Source: Caulobacterales bacterium (lineage in GTDB: Bacteria > Pseudomonadota > Alphaproteobacteria > Caulobacterales > Caulobacteraceae). From it: DNA of 64,000 bases. The stretch covers positions 1 to 64,000 of the forward strand of contig JACPDR010000011.1 of NCBI GenBank assembly GCA_016183935.1. Direction: 5' to 3'. The notes beneath the pieces were generated by a model that worked only from the letters and a program-made list of their open reading frames with translations, did not search any database and was not told the origin of the DNA. The position numbers and the translations under genes are program-made. Below, piece by piece: positions 24,804 to 33,506 of this stretch (within the stretch, counting starts at the first letter, position 1; each line of letters begins with the position of its first letter).

Positions 24804-26705
24804 ATGGCTAATCAATCTGTTGCAGCGACAACTCCATCGGAGCGTCAGCCAGGACAGGGCTTCTGGGCGTTGGCCCTAGGCTCGGTCGGCGTGGTCTTCG
24901 GCGATATCGGCACAAGCCCGCTCTATGCGATGCGCGAAGCGCTCGCGCACTCAAGGGGAGAGGCTGAGGCGGCCGCCCTGGGCGTGGTGTCTCTGGTGTT
25001 TTGGGCGCTGATCCTCATCGTCACCGTCAAATACGTCGTCCTGCTGCTGCGCGCCGATAATGACGGCGAAGGCGGTACTCTTGCGCTCATGGCCCTAGCG
25101 CAGCGCGCGGTCGGGAGGCGTACGCCGATCCTGTTTCTTCTGGGCATCTGCGGCGCCGCGCTGTTCTACAGCGATGGTTTGATCACGCCGGCCATTTCCG
25201 TTCTGTCGGCCGCCGAGGGGCTGGCGTCGGCGCCGGGGGTCGGGGTGGCCCTGGAGCCCTATGTGCTCCCGGCCGCCGGCGCGATTCTCGTCGGCTTGTT
25301 CCTGGTTCAGTCTCACGGCACCGCCAAGGTCGGACGCTTCTTCGGCCCGATCACCCTAGTCTGGTTCCTCGTCCTCGCGGCGCTCGGCATCCTCTATATC
25401 GTGCAGGAGCCCTCGATCCTGCTCGGCCTCAGCCCACATTACGGCGTCCGGCTGTTGATGGAGAACGGCCTCGTCGGCTTCGCCATCCTGGGCAGCGTAT
25501 TCCTGGTGGTGACGGGAGCGGAGGCGCTCTACGCCGACATCGGCCATTTCGGGACCGGGCCGATCCGGGTCGCCTGGCTGGGCCTGGTGTTTCCCTGTCT
25601 GATGCTCAACTACCTCGGCCAAGGGGCGCTGGTGCTGTCCGACCCAACCGCCGCCGCCAACCCCTTCTTCCGCATGATCCCGGAGTTCGCCTACTGGCCG
25701 ATCCTGGCGCTGACCACGGCGGCGACCGTGATCGCCAGCCAGGCCGTCATTACCGGGGCGTTCTCGGTCACCCGGCAGGCGGTCCAGATGGGCCTGTTGC
25801 CGCGGATCGACATCAAGCGGACCAGCGAGACGATCGCCGGGCAGATCTTCGTGCCCCAGGTCAACATCTTCCTGATGATCGGCGTGCTGTTCCTGCTGGT
25901 GATGTTCCGGAATTCGTCGAACCTGGCGGCCGCCTACGGCATCGCGGTCACGGCGACGATGGTGATCACCATCATCCTGGCCTTCGTGATCATGCGCCGG
26001 TGCTGGAAATGGAGCCTGCCGGTGAGCCTGCTGATCACCTTGCCGCTGCTCGCCCTGGATCTGACCTTCCTCGGAGCGAATTCGCTGAAGATCGCCCAGG
26101 GCGGCTGGTTCCCCCTGGCGCTGGGATCGGCCATCGTCCTGCTGATGTGGACCTGGACCAAGGGCGCCCGGCACCTAGCGGAGAAGGCCCACCAGGACTC
26201 CATTCCGCTGCTGGACCTGGTCGAGACCTTGCGGGCACGGCCGCCGCACCGCGTCGCCGGAACCGCGATCTTCCTTACCTCCCAGCCGGATGTCGCGCCG
26301 GTCGCCCTGATGCATAACCTCAAGCACAACCGGGTGCTTCACCAGAAGAATGTGATCCTGACCGTCGTCACGACGGACGCGCCCAAGGTGCCGGACGGGG
26401 CGCGTGTCAGCGTGGAGACGCCGACACCGGACTTCAGCCGCGTGACCGTCTGCTATGGCTTCATGGAGACCCCGAATGTGCCCAAGGCGCTGACCTCGGC
26501 CAGAGGCCAGGGCCTGGTGTTCGACATCATGTCGACCTCCTTCTTCCTGGGCCGCCGATCCGTCGTGCCGACGCGCAAGGGGGGCATGCCGCTGTGGCAG
26601 GACCGCCTGTTCGTCTTCCTGATGCGCAATGCGGCCAATCCCACCGACTTCTACCGGATTCCCCCAGGCCGGGTGGTGGAACTGGGCGCGCAGGTGACGG
26701 TGTGA
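24804..26705 (+). CDS. kup: Kup low-affinity potassium transporter
   Basis: KUP/HAK/KT-family K+/H+ symporter, 633 aa. The signature N-terminal segment GSVGVVFGDIGTSPLYAMREAL (residues 27-48) is present, with about twelve membrane helices to residue 450 and a cytosolic C-terminal domain (VPTRKGGMPLWQDRLFVFLMRNA). Length is normal. A GAGGG element precedes the ATG. The stop overlaps the GTG of the next small gene (GTGTGA), implying a two-gene unit. It stands with ktrAB and kdpDE in a potassium-homeostasis cluster. Confidence 0.96.
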   Translation: MANQSVAATTPSERQPGQGFWALALGSVGVVFGDIGTSPLYAMREALAHSRGEAEAAALGVVSLVFWALILIVTVKYVVLLLRADNDGEGGTLALMALAQRAVGRRTPILFLLGICGAALFYSDGLITPAISVLSAAEGLASAPGVGVALEPYVLPAAGAILVGLFLVQSHGTAKVGRFFGPITLVWFLVLAALGILYIVQEPSILLGLSPHYGVRLLMENGLVGFAILGSVFLVVTGAEALYADIGHFGTGPIRVAWLGLVFPCLMLNYLGQGALVLSDPTAAANPFFRMIPEFAYWPILALTTAATVIASQAVITGAFSVTRQAVQMGLLPRIDIKRTSETIAGQIFVPQVNIFLMIGVLFLLVMFRNSSNLAAAYGIAVTATMVITIILAFVIMRRCWKWSLPVSLLITLPLLALDLTFLGANSLKIAQGGWFPLALGSAIVLLMWTWTKGARHLAEKAHQDSIPLLDLVETLRARPPHRVAGTAIFLTSQPDVAPVALMHNLKHNRVLHQKNVILTVVTTDAPKVPDGARVSVETPTPDFSRVTVCYGFMETPNVPKALTSARGQGLVFDIMSTSFFLGRRSVVPTRKGGMPLWQDRLFVFLMRNAANPTDFYRIPPGRVVELGAQVTV

Positions 26706-27019
26706 GCCGCCGCCTCACATCCCGGGATCCTTTTCCAAAAGCTCGCACCGTCGAGGTGGTCCACCGCGCGAGCGTTCGCAACGCCGCTGGCCGCGACATC
26801 GAGATCACCGTCATCGACAACGGCTATTTCCTGATCGCCCAGGCGACTTATCAGGCGCGCACCCTGATGGACCTGCGCCTGGACGCCCGGCCGCCGGCGG
26901 ACGACCTTCTTCCCGCGGCCCTGACCGGCCTGAAGGCCGAGGTGGCCGCCCAGCTGGCCGAAATCATCGCCCGCACACTGGACGGCGCGGTCTCTTCCGA
27001 TCCCGATCTCACGACGTAA
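26702..27019 (+). CDS. Conserved small protein coupled to kup
   Basis: A 105-aa product starting at the GTG that overlaps the kup stop. The sequence (VSRRLTSRDPFPKARTVEVVHRASVRNAAGRDIEITVIDNGYFLIAQATYQARTLM) looks like a small alpha/beta protein with no membrane segment. Family not recognised. Translational coupling suggests a role tied to Kup, perhaps as a cytosolic accessory. The end overlaps the convergent kdpE stop by 11 nt. Confidence 0.7.
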   Translation: MSRRLTSRDPFPKARTVEVVHRASVRNAAGRDIEITVIDNGYFLIAQATYQARTLMDLRLDARPPADDLLPAALTGLKAEVAAQLAEIIARTLDGAVSSDPDLTT

Positions 27020-27701
27020 TGAAGCGGTAACCGACCCCCGGTTCGGTGACGATGTGGAGCGGCGCCGCCGGTTCGGCCTCGAGCTTTTGCCGGAGTTGGC
27101 CGACGAAGACCCGCAGATACTGCGTATCGTTGGCGTGGGCCGGGCCCCAGACGGCGGTCAGCAGTTGCCTGTGCGTCAGCACGCGGCCGGCGTCGGCCAC
27201 CAACCGGCCGAGCAACTCGAACTCCTTGGGCGACAGCCGAACCCGGCTTCCGTTTCGGCGGACCATCCGGTTGCCGATATCGATCTCGAGGTCGCCCGAA
27301 CGGACGACGGGGGGCGATGCCTCATGCTGCATCTCGCGCCGAAGCGCGACCCTCAACCGGGCCAGCAACTCCCCGATCCCGAAAGGCTTGTCGATGTAGT
27401 CGTCAGCGCCGGAGTCCAGGGCCTGGATCTTTTCGGCCTCCCGATCGCGCGCCGACAGAACCAGGATAGGCCCGGTGTAAAAGCAGCGGGCCTTCACCAG
27501 CAGATTCTGTCCGTCCATGTCCGGAAGGCCAAGGTCCAGCAGCAGGGCATCGGGGGCCTGCCGGGCGATCTCGCGCAGGGCCTGTTCGGCGGTGTCCGCG
27601 CGCAACGGCTCATAGCCGCCGGCGGTCAGGGCCGGCGTCAGGAAGCGATGAATCTGCGGTTCATCGTCGATGACCAGAATGCGGGGCCGAAGCAGGCTCA
27701 C
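27009..27701 (-). CDS. kdpE: KdpE-like OmpR-family response regulator
   Basis: Response regulator of the Kdp type, 230 aa: a receiver domain with acidic pocket IDDEP (residues 11-15), phospho-acceptor Asp56 (LLLDLGLPDMDG) and Lys in DKPFG, then a winged-helix OmpR domain from about residue 130 (LSPKEFELLGRLVADAGRVLTHRQLLTAVWG). It is translationally coupled to the upstream kinase (ATGA). No kdpFABC genes lie nearby, so its targets may be kup or ktr. Confidence 0.9.
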   Translation of the reverse strand: MSLLRPRILVIDDEPQIHRFLTPALTAGGYEPLRADTAEQALREIARQAPDALLLDLGLPDMDGQNLLVKARCFYTGPILVLSARDREAEKIQALDSGADDYIDKPFGIGELLARLRVALRREMQHEASPPVVRSGDLEIDIGNRMVRRNGSRVRLSPKEFELLGRLVADAGRVLTHRQLLTAVWGPAHANDTQYLRVFVGQLRQKLEAEPAAPLHIVTEPGVGYRFITS

Positions 27702-29332
27702 AGGAAATCCCCAGGCGTCGAAACCGGCTTTGGAAATGAGACGACGAAGCGCGTCCCCCCTTCGGGGCAGACTGGACTGGCAGCGGCGATCCGACCGCCC
27801 ATGGCCTCGACAAAGCCCTTGGTGATCGCCAGCCCCAACCCAAGACCGGCCCCCCGATCACTAGGGCGCTCCAGGCGCTTGAACTTGTCGAAAATGCTCG
27901 AGAGTTCCGCCGCCGGAACGCCCGGCCCCCGGTCCTCGACGGTGATCGCGAGATGATCCCGGTCTTCGTAGACAGAGACCTCGATCGCCGATCCCTCTGG
28001 CGCGTAGCTCACCGCATTCTGCAGCAGGTTGAACATCGCCTGTTCGAGCAGAATGGGGTCCAGCTTCAGTCGGGAGAGCGGCTTGGCGAAATCGCGGACG
28101 ATGCGCCGGCGCCCCAAACGATCGCCCAGCCGGTCGACGGCGGCCGCGATGACGGCGCGGACATCAACCCAGTCCTGCCGCGGCTGCAGGGCTCCACCCT
28201 CCAGCCGGCTCATGTCGAGCAGATCGCCGACGTAGCGATTGATCCGTCGCGCCTCGTCTTCGATGCTCTTGAGCAGGTCGCGCCGAACGGCCGGTTTGAG
28301 GTCGGCCCCATACTCGAGAAGCGTGGTCGCCGAGCCCAGCACGGTCGAAAGCGGAGTCCGAAAGTCATGGCTGATGGAGTTGAGGAGCGCCGCCCGAAGG
28401 TCGTCGGCCTTGCGCAACGCGTGGTTCTCGGCGGCGGCGAGTGCGAACTGGGCTCGTTCGAGCGCCACAGCGCCCTGACGAATCTGGGCCCCGAGAAGGC
28501 TTTCGCCGTCCGGGCCGGCGCCGGTCTGATTGTTGCGCATCCCAAGGACTCCCACCCGGCCGCGCATTCCGTCCAGAGACCGGAAGGCCCAGCCAGCGGG
28601 CGGCTTCGCCCATGAACCGGTCTCCGCGGGATCGCCTCCGGCCAAAGGCTTGGCGTCCCAAGCAGCCCGGGCGGCGCGGACGGTTCCCGGGTCAAGGGAC
28701 TCGAGGCCAGCGGGTGCGCCCATGAGGCGCATGCTACCCGCCTCGTCGGGAAGAAGCACGATGGCCGGCCCCTGCGTGACCCGCGCGACCTGGTCGGCCA
28801 AGGCTTGGGACGCCTCTTCGACCGATGCGGTGGCGGACAGGGCGCGCGATGACTCGAGCAGAGAGGTGATGATGTCGGCCTTGCGCTGCGCCAACCGCGC
28901 CTGGTCGCGCACCTGACCCGCCAGCCAGCCCGTGGCTACCGCGACCGCGAAGAACACGCTGAACGTCAGGATGTCGGCAGGATGCTCGATCCAGAAGGTG
29001 AAGCGAGGGTCGAGAAAGAAGAAATTGTAGGTCAGCGCCGCCGCCAGGGCCGCCAGCAGGGCCGGTCCCAGACCCAGAGCGACGGCGGCGACCAGTACCG
29101 TGAGCAGGAACAGCATGGCGATATTGCCGGCGCCGAGGGACAGGCGCGCGGCGGCGGCGACCGCATAAGCCAGCGCGACAAGAAGCAGGGCGCCGGCATA
29201 GCCCGGCAGATGGCTCAGCCAGGCGGCGCCGTGAGACGTCACGCCCGCTTTATGATCGGGCTCGAAAGGGCGACTGGTCATGACCCCAAGACGTGACTCG
29301 ATCGCGCCGGAGCGATCGGTAGAAACGAACAT
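27698..29332 (-). CDS. kdpD: KdpD-like sensor histidine kinase lacking the N-terminal KdpD/Usp module
   Basis: Membrane histidine kinase, 544 aa (or 527 from the ATG at 29281). It begins directly with the DUF4118 four-helix membrane domain (about residues 42-140) and continues through a GAF-like domain to HisKA with His321 in NSISHDFRTPLS, then HATPase_c (N box NLLQNAVSY, G boxes DRGPGVP and GAGLGLGLAI). Canonical KdpD has about 350 additional N-terminal residues with a KdpD nucleotide-binding and Usp domain, absent here. That change suggests altered signal input. Paired with kdpE. Confidence 0.88.
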   Translation of the reverse strand: MFVSTDRSGAIESRLGVMTSRPFEPDHKAGVTSHGAAWLSHLPGYAGALLLVALAYAVAAAARLSLGAGNIAMLFLLTVLVAAVALGLGPALLAALAAALTYNFFFLDPRFTFWIEHPADILTFSVFFAVAVATGWLAGQVRDQARLAQRKADIITSLLESSRALSATASVEEASQALADQVARVTQGPAIVLLPDEAGSMRLMGAPAGLESLDPGTVRAARAAWDAKPLAGGDPAETGSWAKPPAGWAFRSLDGMRGRVGVLGMRNNQTGAGPDGESLLGAQIRQGAVALERAQFALAAAENHALRKADDLRAALLNSISHDFRTPLSTVLGSATTLLEYGADLKPAVRRDLLKSIEDEARRINRYVGDLLDMSRLEGGALQPRQDWVDVRAVIAAAVDRLGDRLGRRRIVRDFAKPLSRLKLDPILLEQAMFNLLQNAVSYAPEGSAIEVSVYEDRDHLAITVEDRGPGVPAAELSSIFDKFKRLERPSDRGAGLGLGLAITKGFVEAMGGRIAAASPVCPEGGTRFVVSFPKPVSTPGDFL

Positions 29333-29477
29333 ACGGGACAGGTAGCCTAGGGACGCGCAACAACCAACGGATCACGTCAGCGGACGTCGGCCACGCGCCA
29401 CGAGGAGACATTTACCGGGCTCCACGAAGCGGACATTTCTGACCTTTCCACCCCCTCGGAGCGACGTAGATCGCGTG

Positions 29478-29969
29478 TCACCAGAATCGCGTCTCGCCAC
29501 GCTTTACGTAAATCGGCATCCAAGCCGGCAGCACCTTCGGCAGAGAGGCTACGAATGAGCCGGGCTTCCAAAAGTCGGGTCCGCCGATCAGAACGATCAT
29601 AAGGGGCCGCGGGGCCTGTGACCCGGGGTCGCGCGAGATCCTGCCAAGGGTCTGCCGGTCTTGCCGGCTGAGCTTCGCGCGACTCTCGCCCGGATGGGTA
29701 TGCCAGTCGCCTAGGTAGGTTTCCCATCCACCGCTCGAGGCGAACCTTCGCCTGACCTCAGTCTCCTGAAACTCATAATCCGGCGAAAAGCCATGGCTTC
29801 GATGGACAGCTTTTGGGCCCGGACCGATAACAGAGGTCACCAACGGTTGCCCGTCAGTCCAGCGTCCCATCAGAACACCTCCCGTCTCGAGAGGCCATGA
29901 CAAGGTCGCTTCGACCGACATCTCGGCGAAAGCGACCGTACTTAGCCAAACTAGGCCGGGTTTTGGCAT
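29478..29969 (-). CDS. JAB/JAMM-family isopeptidase (Cap3/BilC-like)
   Basis: Zinc metalloprotease of the Mov34/JAB family, whose prokaryotic members remove C-terminally conjugated modifiers. The 163-aa protein carries a complete JAMM set: Glu in ETGGVLMG and the HxHP-x7-S-x2-D motif in WHTHPGESRAKLSRQD. The ATG at 29969 (MPKPGLVWLST) overlaps the E2-E1 stop by 19 nt; an upstream start at 30008 is less likely. Last gene of a three-gene operon with the E2-E1 fusion and a His/Pro-rich peptide. Its substrate is probably the E2-E1 conjugate. Confidence 0.88.
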   Translation of the reverse strand: MPKPGLVWLSTVAFAEMSVEATLSWPLETGGVLMGRWTDGQPLVTSVIGPGPKAVHRSHGFSPDYEFQETEVRRRFASSGGWETYLGDWHTHPGESRAKLSRQDRQTLGRISRDPGSQAPRPLMIVLIGGPDFWKPGSFVASLPKVLPAWMPIYVKRGETRFW

Positions 29970-31693
29970 GTGCAGTCCGGGTGAGGCGCGATCTTCATAC
30001 CTTCCCAACGCGGGGGCTGGCGGTGGCCCGTATCGTCCCGGAGCCGCAGGATGCTGAGGTCCCAGTCCGTCTCGGGATAGCCATCCTCTGCGCGAAGCAC
30101 GCCCGCCGCCATCCTGACAGCCTCCAGACTGACTTCTTCGACGTCGAAAGCGGAACCGGTGAATGTCGCCTCCGCACAGCCCGGCGGTTGCACCTCCCCT
30201 GCCGGGTCAGCCGGCGGAAGGCTCATGGTTGGGTGTGAGCCATAAAGGGCGTGGCGCAGACACATCCAGCACGTGGGGCCCTGCGGCAGGAACTGCGCGA
30301 CCATCCCGCCCCAAATCCCGGGCGTCGCGTTCGCCATGATATAGGGCACGCCCCGCAGCCGCAGGAGGTCCGACAGAAACTGATTCACGCCCACTTCGGC
30401 CGTGGCATCGATAACCAGATCACAGTTTTCCAGCGCCGCTTCCAGACGGAGTCGTTGCGGTTCGCGTTCGAGAAGCCGGTTCTCCACCGCGCCCAGACGC
30501 CAGGGCTCGACCCTGACCGTGGTCCACGGATAATCCATCTCAATTCGGGCTCGAAGAGCCTCCACCTTCTGGTGTCCGAACCCGGTCCAGCCGATCGGCC
30601 ACCGGCGCGCCGTGGCGGGCTCCATGATGTCATGGTCGAGCAACGTCAGCGCGCCGACGCCCGCGCGCGCCAGAGATATCGCCGTCGGAGCTCCGATGGC
30701 ACCCAATCCGGCGATCAGGACCGACTTTCTCCCGAGACTCGCGATGGCGGGCATGCGTGCGGCCAGGTCGCCCGGACCGGCGCGCGCCGAGCGGACGAAA
30801 TTGTACCTGTAGAGACGAGAATCTCCGCGTCCGTTTCGCTTCGGAGTAGGTCCGATATTTTCCTGAAGAACACACCAGCCGTCAGCATATTGGCGATGGG
30901 TGACCTCTTCGGGAAACAGTATGGCCGAGAGCCGCGTATGCGGCCGGCGATCGAGGTGGCCACGACGAAACAAGTGAGTCTTTTCGTCGTCGCCCAAGTC
31001 TTCGACGACGGCCGAGATTCCTCCGAGGATGGCCGCATCCCGTCGAATCCACCGGCCGATAAACGTCCGGTCCAGTTCCGGGGGAACCGGACCGTCCCAA
31101 GCCGCGAGTTCACGGCCGCCGGAGGTGACTTTCGTCACAACCGCCTGGATGATTGGCGTGGAGCCGCCCGCAAGTTCGCGGCCTCTGGCCTCGAACTCGC
31201 CTTGCCGTGCGTCGGGGTCGATCCGCCATGCGCTGTCGAACAAGACGTACGATCCGGGGACGGTCTCGCTGTTGTAGTGATCGCTGGCCGGCTCGCCGAT
31301 CGGCTCCTCAACCGCCACAAGGGCGTCGACGTCGCCGGTTTGATCGAACTTCAGGATGTCCGGCAGTTGCTGGTGCAGCAGCTCCGCCAAGGTTTGACGG
31401 ACGAGCCAATTACTAGTGCGGCGACCGATGAGGCACAGGTGCTTGCCGATCGGATTCTGGTGTCGCGTCAGATTGAGGTCTTCCGCGACCACCTCGGGTC
31501 TGAAGTAGGGATAGAGATCGGGGAAGGCCGCCGTTAGCGAGACTGTGCGACCGTCGAACGGGTACCCGAGGCGCAGGATCAGTACCCCGGCCTCGAACGC
31601 CTCCTCATCTCGAGTGAACGAGATGCCCGCGGCACGAAGCGCCGCCATTTCGGCCTCATAGCGCCGCGGGTCACGCTCCCACCAGACTCGCAC
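29951..31693 (-). CDS. E2-E1 fusion protein (Cap2-like ubiquitin-type conjugation enzyme)
   Basis: A 580-aa protein with an N-terminal E2/UBC-like domain (residues 1-115, YPYFRPEV...HQNPIGKHLCLIG, predicted catalytic Cys87). After a linker region comes a C-terminal ThiF/E1 adenylation domain (about 315-580) with nucleotide loop GLGAIG (329-334), a CxxC at 475-478, predicted catalytic Cys506 (PPGCAEATFTG) and a terminal CTC. In CBASS, Cap2 with this layout ligates the CD-NTase to targets, but no CD-NTase is encoded here. The GTG start is 3 nt after a 42-aa peptide gene ending in Gly. Full length, no disruption. Confidence 0.9.
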   Translation of the reverse strand: MRVWWERDPRRYEAEMAALRAAGISFTRDEEAFEAGVLILRLGYPFDGRTVSLTAAFPDLYPYFRPEVVAEDLNLTRHQNPIGKHLCLIGRRTSNWLVRQTLAELLHQQLPDILKFDQTGDVDALVAVEEPIGEPASDHYNSETVPGSYVLFDSAWRIDPDARQGEFEARGRELAGGSTPIIQAVVTKVTSGGRELAAWDGPVPPELDRTFIGRWIRRDAAILGGISAVVEDLGDDEKTHLFRRGHLDRRPHTRLSAILFPEEVTHRQYADGWCVLQENIGPTPKRNGRGDSRLYRYNFVRSARAGPGDLAARMPAIASLGRKSVLIAGLGAIGAPTAISLARAGVGALTLLDHDIMEPATARRWPIGWTGFGHQKVEALRARIEMDYPWTTVRVEPWRLGAVENRLLEREPQRLRLEAALENCDLVIDATAEVGVNQFLSDLLRLRGVPYIMANATPGIWGGMVAQFLPQGPTCWMCLRHALYGSHPTMSLPPADPAGEVQPPGCAEATFTGSAFDVEEVSLEAVRMAAGVLRAEDGYPETDWDLSILRLRDDTGHRQPPRWEGMKIAPHPDCTCQNPA

Positions 31694-31696
31694 GAG

Positions 31697-31825
31697 CTAT
31701 CCGACTTCCCGATCATGGACCGGCTTAGGCGGATTGTTCGGCGAGGGAAGATTGTCCGGCGGCCCTTTCGGAACATCAGGGTGCGGCGGATGTTCCGGAT
31801 GCGGCGGATGCGGTTGGCGAGCCAT
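31697..31825 (-). CDS. 42-aa His/Pro-rich peptide with C-terminal Gly, first gene of the E2-E1/JAB operon
   Basis: A small ORF with a GGAAGGA ribosome-binding site well spaced before the ATG at 31825. The product has 15 Pro and 5 His of 42 residues, including PHPPHPEHPPHP at 5-16, and ends VHDREVG. Its stop is 3 nt from the E2-E1 start. It sits where ubiquitin-like modifiers are encoded in Bil/Bub-type operons and ends in Gly as such modifiers do, but it is far too short for a beta-grasp fold. I do not recognise the family. Modifier, target or unrelated metal-binding peptide are all open. Confidence 0.65.
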   Translation of the reverse strand: MARQPHPPHPEHPPHPDVPKGPPDNLPSPNNPPKPVHDREVG

Positions 31826-31950
31826 ATCAAATTCCTTCCGAAGGCTGAGACTCGAACAAAAGCACAAAACGAGAACACGAGCGAGATAAAAGACCGCCCA
31901 ATTGTGAAAAACCAAATTCGCCGCTACAGCCGATGCTAACTCCGCTGCCC

Positions 31951-31966
31951 GAACGAAACTTCGTTC
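31951..31966. promoter_or_regulatory. Palindromic operator candidate upstream of the E2-E1/JAB operon
   Basis: GAACGAA-AC-TTCGTTC is a perfect 7-bp-arm palindrome in the 374-bp gap between the peptide gene (minus strand) and the AlbA_2 gene (plus strand). The gap contains no convincing gene; the peptide-proximal part is AT-richer than its surroundings, as expected of a promoter. No regulator gene is adjacent. The role is inferred from symmetry and position. Confidence 0.4.
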
Positions 31967-32199
31967 CATGAGAGGCGCGCCGGCGGACCCAGAGGTCTCC
32001 GTTCAGGTTGGACGACGAGATCAGACTGGCGAATGAGTGCCTCCACCTAAGTTGGTCCGGGCTTCTCAGCGCCAGAAGCTGAGATTTGCATTGCCCCCCG
32101 TTTCGGACATCCTACCGCGCGCAAGTCTAGCGTTGCGCAGTGGGGCGGCGTTGAAGCGATGACCAAGGCCATAGACCCGGCCCAATCCAAGGCAGCCTC

Positions 32200-33348
32200 G
32201 TGATCCCTAGCCCGATCGATGCCATCGATGAGGCGGTCTTGACCCGGCTGACGATCAACGGCGTTTCGGAGAGCCGAACGTTGGAGTTCAAGCGGGAACT
32301 TCCGAGTGGATCTAACGACGACAAGAAGGAATTCCTCGCCGACGTCACCGCCTTCGCCAACAGCCACGGGGGTGACCTGATCTATGGGGTCGCGGAACGC
32401 GATGGCCTGGCCGCGGCGACGCCGGGTCTGGCGGTCGACGATCCCGACACCACACGCCTTCGGCTGGAGAATATTCTTCGCGACGGCGTGGAGCCGCGCC
32501 TCGCGGGGGTGCGCATGGTGTGGGTTCCTCTAGCATCAGGAGCTTCGGCGCTTGTCATCCGCGTACCCCAAAGCCCAGCGGGACCGCACCGGATCAAGTT
32601 CGCAAACAGTGGGCGGTTCGTCGCACGGGGCGGTGGGGGCAAGTACGACATGGACGCCCACGAACTGCGCCAAGCCTTCAGCGCAAGCGAGGCGTTACCG
32701 GAACGACTGAGAGCACTGCACGTCGCTGCGGTCGCCTCGGCCACCACGGGGGCCAACCTGCCGTTTCGGATCCATGCACAACCGATGGCGATCGTTTCCC
32801 TCCTGCCCTATGGCGTCCTGCGCGAGACCCGCGACTACGACGTCACGCCAGAGACCGCCCTAGCGCCGATCAAGGCCGGAGGCTTCGAGCCGCTGCACCT
32901 GATCGAGGGTGTGTTGCTGCACTCACCGTTGAACGCCGGCGGCCCTGAGGAGTCGAACTTCAATTCGGTCCGGTCATACGCTCTCACCCATCGGCGGGGG
33001 CGCATCGATGTCGCTTGGACGATCGGTGGAACGCGCGATATCGGCGGCAGTTCGCCAGTACGACTGGTCTGGCCTAACAGCTTCGAGGAAGGTCTCACCG
33101 AAGCTGTCGGGTGCGGAATTGCGCGATTGCGTCAGTATGGCGTTGACGGACCTTGGCTGATCGCGGCCTCGGTATCAGGTCTCGCGGAGCATCACCTGAA
33201 CCTTGGCGGAGGATACTTCTCGGAAGCCGCTTGGCGTGACGCCGCATCGCTCGGCGACGTCCTGATTGAGCAACCGTCGGAGGAGGCCCTCGAGCCGCTT
33301 CTGAACGCCTTCTGGCTGGCGTTCGGCGTACCTCGCCGCGATGCTTAA
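32200..33348 (+). CDS. AlbA_2 (Schlafen-type) domain protein
   Basis: The 382-aa protein starts at GTG. Residues 20-150 match the AlbA_2/Schlafen-type fold: SRTLEFKRELP, then FLADVTAFANSHGGDLIYGVAE, the typical acidic and Gly-Gly segments, and KFANSGRFVARGGGGKYDMDAHELR. The C-terminal 200 residues are unrecognised. Such proteins occur as transcriptional regulators, nucleases or ATP-binding proteins in defence neighbourhoods. It diverges from the E2-E1/JAB operon. Function beyond the domain call is unknown. Confidence 0.78.
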   Translation: MIPSPIDAIDEAVLTRLTINGVSESRTLEFKRELPSGSNDDKKEFLADVTAFANSHGGDLIYGVAERDGLAAATPGLAVDDPDTTRLRLENILRDGVEPRLAGVRMVWVPLASGASALVIRVPQSPAGPHRIKFANSGRFVARGGGGKYDMDAHELRQAFSASEALPERLRALHVAAVASATTGANLPFRIHAQPMAIVSLLPYGVLRETRDYDVTPETALAPIKAGGFEPLHLIEGVLLHSPLNAGGPEESNFNSVRSYALTHRRGRIDVAWTIGGTRDIGGSSPVRLVWPNSFEEGLTEAVGCGIARLRQYGVDGPWLIAASVSGLAEHHLNLGGGYFSEAAWRDAASLGDVLIEQPSEEALEPLLNAFWLAFGVPRRDA

Positions 33349-33506
33349 GCTCGACCGCTGAATATCGTTGTCGCTGGAGCGCCAACAGCAGACATTGGGT
33401 CACGGCCGAATAGGCGACTTCGCCCTGCACGCTGCAGGTTCGCTTCCCCCGTAGGCTAAGGTCAATACGAGCTTCCGGACAGCGGCTTGACGCCGCCGGT
33501 GGCCAA

